Source of the DNA: Bugula neritina
Lineage: Eukaryota > Bryozoa > Gymnolaemata > Cheilostomatida > Bugulidae
Assembly (NCBI GenBank): GCA_964035545.1
Contig: OZ037766.1
Location: 4,441,722-4,505,721 of the forward strand
Reading direction: 5' to 3'
DNA: 64,000 nt
Of this stretch, positions 61,996 through 64,000 are shown piece after piece. A program made the position numbers and the translations under genes. Below the pieces are notes generated by a model. The model was given only the letters and a program-made list of their open reading frames with translations. It was not told the DNA's origin and made no database searches. The first letter of the stretch is position 1, and every line of letters starts with the position of its first letter.

Positions 61996-62003
61996 CTTAT
62001 ATA
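61996..62003 (-). promoter_or_regulatory. TATA box of copy D promoter (predicted)
   Basis: TATATAAG on the minus strand at the place matching the copy B box, about 25 bases before the conserved start block. Confidence 0.35.
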
Positions 62004-62746
62004 ATATTATCTTCTTTCCACAACCTTCAATCGCTCCATTCACCCAATCTTCTCCCCATCTCTTTCATACACACTCTGCTTTATATCTCAACACTAGCAC
62101 AAGCCACACCCACACTATATGTATGTTGATGCAAATATCACAGAGTTGTGCACTTCATAAACACACAAGAGTAAAAGAAGACAACTACAACTAACTTACA
62201 AGTTCGGATACAACAATAGGTAAAAGGCTAAGCTAAGCTAATCACTACTGCACCTGAAAGCCCAATTTGGAATCTAATGAATCTTTATTATGGAAATATT
62301 GTTTCAAACAAGAATTATAAAAATTCAAATATATAAATATAATTCAATAATATAATTTGCAACAGCGAGTGTTAGTGGTAATAATATTAAAATAATGCTA
62401 AACAAAATACAAGTAAAAATCTATAAACTAATATTTTCTTGGGGTAATAAAATACACATATTTGAAATATATATAAGATTCAGAAGCAAAAGGAATCAAA
62501 ACTGATGGTGAAAAATAGTTCAATAAAACCTCAAAATTTGATGTTAATATGTGAATTGCCTTGACATTGCCGGTGTGCAACCAGCAAAACATGTTTCCTG
62601 ATTGCTATAATAATATGTTACGAATAATACAAAAATATACAATAATACAATGTATTTCTTACAATTGTCATCACTTCACTCATGAGCCATCAATTAAGCA
62701 GTTGCTTTAATATTAAGTAAACACTCCAATATATATATATAATATA

Positions 62747-64000
62747 CTAAAATAGGCATAAGTTAAATAGGTCAATTGTGGCTTTCCATACTATTTCTTC
62801 CTTGATGTTGACCTTCCTCTTCATTACATAGACTGTATAAGACAAGGCAAACATGTTTCTTAGAAGATGATAAATTGCACATGATTCAGTATATCATGTG
62901 ATAGGAGATGTTTGATTGAGAAGCAGTGTGCATTGCCAAACTAATATACCTGAAAGTTGAAAAATCAAAAAATATGACGTATATATACTCAGAGAGGCAT
63001 ACTTTTGCTTAGCTCAGTGAAACGAAAACCTAGGTGAACTAAAGTTATTCAGAAAAAACTGCAAATCCTCATCTCAAACAAGCGGCAGCTAATAGCTGAC
63101 TTAGGGTCACAATTCAACCGAAAAGAGTTTGTAGTCTTTTAATATTACTGAGACTTCTTACAGACTTCTGACATTACAACACTGCATACAGGGTTACCGG
63201 TATTTAGAGAAGCTGCTGCTTTACAATGGTTAGTGAGGGCATTAAAGTAAAAGCATATAAAGAGGAACTGAAAGGAGAACAGCAGAGAGAAGGTGTGAGA
63301 GGCACCCTAGTTATTCGTGTGAGTGGAGAGCAAGGAGCAATTACTCTACCGTAGTACTGTTCGCCCTGCATCTTCCTCATATAACAGTGTATCAACACTA
63401 TTAGCAAGATGAGGAAAAGAACTCCCCCAGCAATACCAATGATGAGTGCATACGGCACTGGGGTGGCGGAGACGGAGTAGCATAGGTGGAGCTACACATA
63501 GCAACGAGAATATTATGGCTAGAAGACAATCTATATCTTACCATATAATTGCTCTCTTTTGTTTTCCTGTACATAATATTTATCACCCAATGAGCAGAAT
63601 TAGAAAGAGGAACCAGTAGATTGCTCCAAAACTGAGAGGGTAGTGAGAAAATCCTGCATTGACTGCTCCTACAAGACATACAATGATCTACATACTTGTA
63701 CAAACAATGCAACGGCTACAGTGCAGTGTCTCACAATATTAAAGAGAAAGAAAACATGGGCTGGCAGGTTGTTGGGGTGTTAAAACCTGCTGTAAAATCC
63801 AGGTAAAAGCAATAAGCTGAGCCTCAAGAGCAAATGAAGTGCTAATGCATAATATTTTTGTGATGGCAAGTGAAATAAATAGTCTAAAACCATGTAGTTT
63901 CTTGGTTGGGGAGATAGAAAGACACCCGACTTACCCGTAACGATATCAAAGACCACAGGTTCGCTTTGAATTGTCTTAGTAAAATCCCCAAAAAGAGAAT
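62747..64000 (-). CDS. Ig receptor copy E, 3' end only
   Basis: Visible parts: relic tail exon from 62832 down to TAG at 62747, TM-b exon 63350-63491, decayed TM-a exon 63542-63668, and the end of exon 9 (63935 to the window edge). TM-b is 142 nt, one more than in copy A, because of stalk changes, so its helix is out of frame from exon 9. Exon 9 ends in the usual GTAAGTCGG donor. The rest of the gene lies to the right of the window. Confidence 0.6.
63542..63668 (-). pseudogene. Decayed TM-a exon, copy E
   Basis: 127 nt, with the same helix-breaking GGG TGA TAA as in B and C plus further loss. Confidence 0.75.

Noticed and set aside
1-64000. CRISPR arrays, bacterial operons, tRNA or rRNA genes
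   Set aside because: The DNA is animal with spliced genes. No regularly spaced direct repeats or recognisable RNA gene boxes were seen by eye, although a tRNA scan could not be run.

Overview
The window is animal genomic DNA: AT-rich (the host sequence is clearly below 40% GC by eye), with multi-exon genes and GT-AG introns, a mitochondrial fission factor gene and L1CAM-type ankyrin-binding receptors. Both families point to a bilaterian, probably an invertebrate. I cannot name the phylum from sequence alone. All gene models below were assembled by hand from reading frame, splice sites and comparison between repeated copies.

Region 1 (1-9.6 kb) holds ordinary single-copy genes. These are the first three coding exons of an Mff/Tango11 gene (minus strand, running off the left edge), a head-to-head 2.5 kb AT-rich spacer with cryptic simple repeats, a three-exon plus-strand gene for a 197-residue protein with four membrane segments, and a two-exon minus-strand gene of unknown function.

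Region 2 (9.6-64 kb) is the main interest: a tandem, minus-strand array of related receptor genes. Each unit has a signal-peptide exon, eight exons coding five Ig-like domains, transmembrane exon(s) and a tail. Copy A (9639-20946) is complete and ends in an L1CAM/neuroglian-like tail with the ankyrin-binding FIGQY motif, but it has no fibronectin III exons. It also has two adjacent transmembrane exons of identical length (141 nt) and phase. Copy B (28635-37185) has one working transmembrane exon, a decayed second one, and has lost the FIGQY tail. Copies D and C appear fused by an intron-to-intron deletion or unequal exchange near 46,010, giving one predicted ten-Ig-domain gene (40295-60274). 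Its transmembrane exon is out of frame, so the predicted product is soluble. Copy E starts at the right edge and is only partly visible.

Mobile DNA has shaped the array. A young, nearly intact Ty3/gypsy element of 7.5 kb (51738-59245; LTRs differ at about one site) sits in sense orientation in intron 2 of copy D. It carries gag, pol, a pol-tail frame and an extra C2H2 zinc-finger ORF. There is also a 300-bp inverted-repeat element shared by B and D but absent from A and C, a solo-LTR-like insertion in intron 1 of B, a 778-bp GATC-rich inverted-repeat element between A and B, (TA)n tracts, and two long cryptic simple-sequence regions.

Taken together, the array looks like an L1CAM-derived receptor that lost its FnIII repeats, then expanded in tandem. 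Only the copy next to the single-copy genes kept the cytoskeletal (ankyrin) link. The others diverged in tail, membrane anchoring and number of Ig domains.
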